Under the pieces are notes generated by a model. That model worked only from the letters and a program-made list of their open reading frames with translations. It did not search any database and was not told the DNA's origin. Made by a program: the position numbers and the translations under genes. This document shows positions 13,464 to 13,835 of a stretch of 13,835 bases of DNA, piece by piece. Position 1 is the first letter of the stretch. Each line of letters starts with the position of its first letter. Origin of the DNA: Candidatus Methylomirabilota bacterium (lineage in GTDB: Bacteria > Methylomirabilota > Methylomirabilia > Methylomirabilales > CSP1-5); assembly GCA_023249165.1 (NCBI GenBank), contig JAHFDE010000046.1, forward strand, positions 1 through 13,835, in the 5' to 3' direction.

Positions 13464-13835
13464 TCATCGATCCTGGAGCACCGCGATGGTCGCGCCGCTC
13501 CCCCCTTGATTCACTTCGGCGAGGTGAAAGCCCTCCACCAGGGGATGGCTCGCCAGATAGGTATGCACCGCTTTCCGGAGAATCCCCGTCCCCTTGCCAT
13601 GAATCACTCGAACCTGTCGTACCCTCTCGACAAAGGCCCCATCCAGATACTTCTCCAGGCGCCGGGTGGCCTCCTCGACGGTACAACCGACCAGGTTGAT
13701 CTCCGGGGAGACGGACTGGGTCTTCTCTACGAAGAGCGGTACCTCTCCCCGAGGCGGGGGAGGAGAGCTGAGCACGCTGAGGGCCGAGACCGGCAGGTGA
13801 ACCCTGCCGACCTTCAGCTCAACCTCTACGGTCCC
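13464..13835 (-). CDS. mutS2: MutS2, C-terminal fragment with Smr domain (truncated by window edge)
   Basis: Only the last 123 codons are in the window; the frame is open to the right edge, and the ATPase part lies outside. The visible sequence begins with a strand-rich stretch (VEVELKVGRVHLPVSAL) like the KOW-type segment before the Smr domain. A Pro-rich linker follows, and then Smr at ~47-123. The signature HGKGTGILRKAV is intact. The earlier LDLR/LDLH-type motif reads INLVGCT instead. In MutS2 the Smr domain has nuclease activity, and the full protein acts on branched DNA or on collided ribosomes. It precedes dnaG on the same strand with a 49-bp gap. The stand-alone Smr alternative is unlikely because the KOW-like sequence runs in frame ahead of it. 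Confidence 0.88.
   Translation of the reverse strand, partial: GTVEVELKVGRVHLPVSALSVLSSPPPPRGEVPLFVEKTQSVSPEINLVGCTVEEATRRLEKYLDGAFVERVRQVRVIHGKGTGILRKAVHTYLASHPLVEGFHLAEVNQGGSGATIAVLQDR

Noticed and set aside
12413..13699. Long plus-strand open frame (428 codons) antisense to dnaG and mutS2
   Set aside because: It crosses two intact minus-strand genes and the gap between them, and its translation has no domain character.
1..13835. Defence island, secondary-metabolite cluster or mobile element
   Set aside because: All clear genes are housekeeping, envelope or two-component functions. No transposase, recombinase, toxin, nuclease-helicase fusion or biosynthetic domain was seen.

Overview
The window reads as core chromosomal DNA of a GC-rich, Gram-negative bacterium. 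LpxC implies lipid A and an outer membrane, and NtrY/NtrX-type proteins and a sigma-54 activator are present. Gene content and the heptamer-rich spacers would suit an NC10/Methylomirabilis-like, Nitrospirota-like or deltaproteobacterial-grade organism. That placement is an impression, not a demonstrated assignment. No phage, transposase, integrase, CRISPR array, toxin-antitoxin pair or defence genes were found.

Almost everything lies on the minus strand, so transcription runs from high to low coordinates. At the right edge is the 3' end of mutS2 (Smr domain), then dnaG and rpoD, a compact replication/transcription set. After rpoD comes a tRNA with a CAU anticodon, boxed in on both sides by degenerate heptamer-repeat hairpins. 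Next is a tightly packed trio: a coiled-coil/C4 zinc-ribbon protein, an RNase HI with an N-terminal extension, and a DUF721/DciA-like protein. The last two overlap by GTGA. An AT-richer 202-bp leader with a palindrome and a hairpin precedes lpxC.

A two-component pair follows: an NtrY-like membrane histidine kinase and an NtrX-like sigma-54 activator, overlapping by GTGA, with a good sigma-70-type promoter upstream. Then come a small two-TM HAMP protein of unknown role and a Tat-exported M48 metalloprotease with a LysM-like C-terminal domain. The protease has its own near-consensus promoter. A small TPR gene on the plus strand converges on it. At the left end are a 44-aa zinc-ribbon ORF with a hairpin at its stop codon and a patch of short dispersed repeat words.

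The gene content is mostly ordinary housekeeping. The most unusual structure is the repeat architecture around the tRNA (9497-9850). Three unrelated heptamer families each occur as an inverted pair, and they begin within 3-4 nt of both ends of the mature tRNA. Second-tier observations are the regulatory-looking lpxC leader, the kinase-less HAMP protein beside NtrYX, the Tat signal on an M48 protease, and a degenerate LDLR motif in the MutS2 Smr domain.
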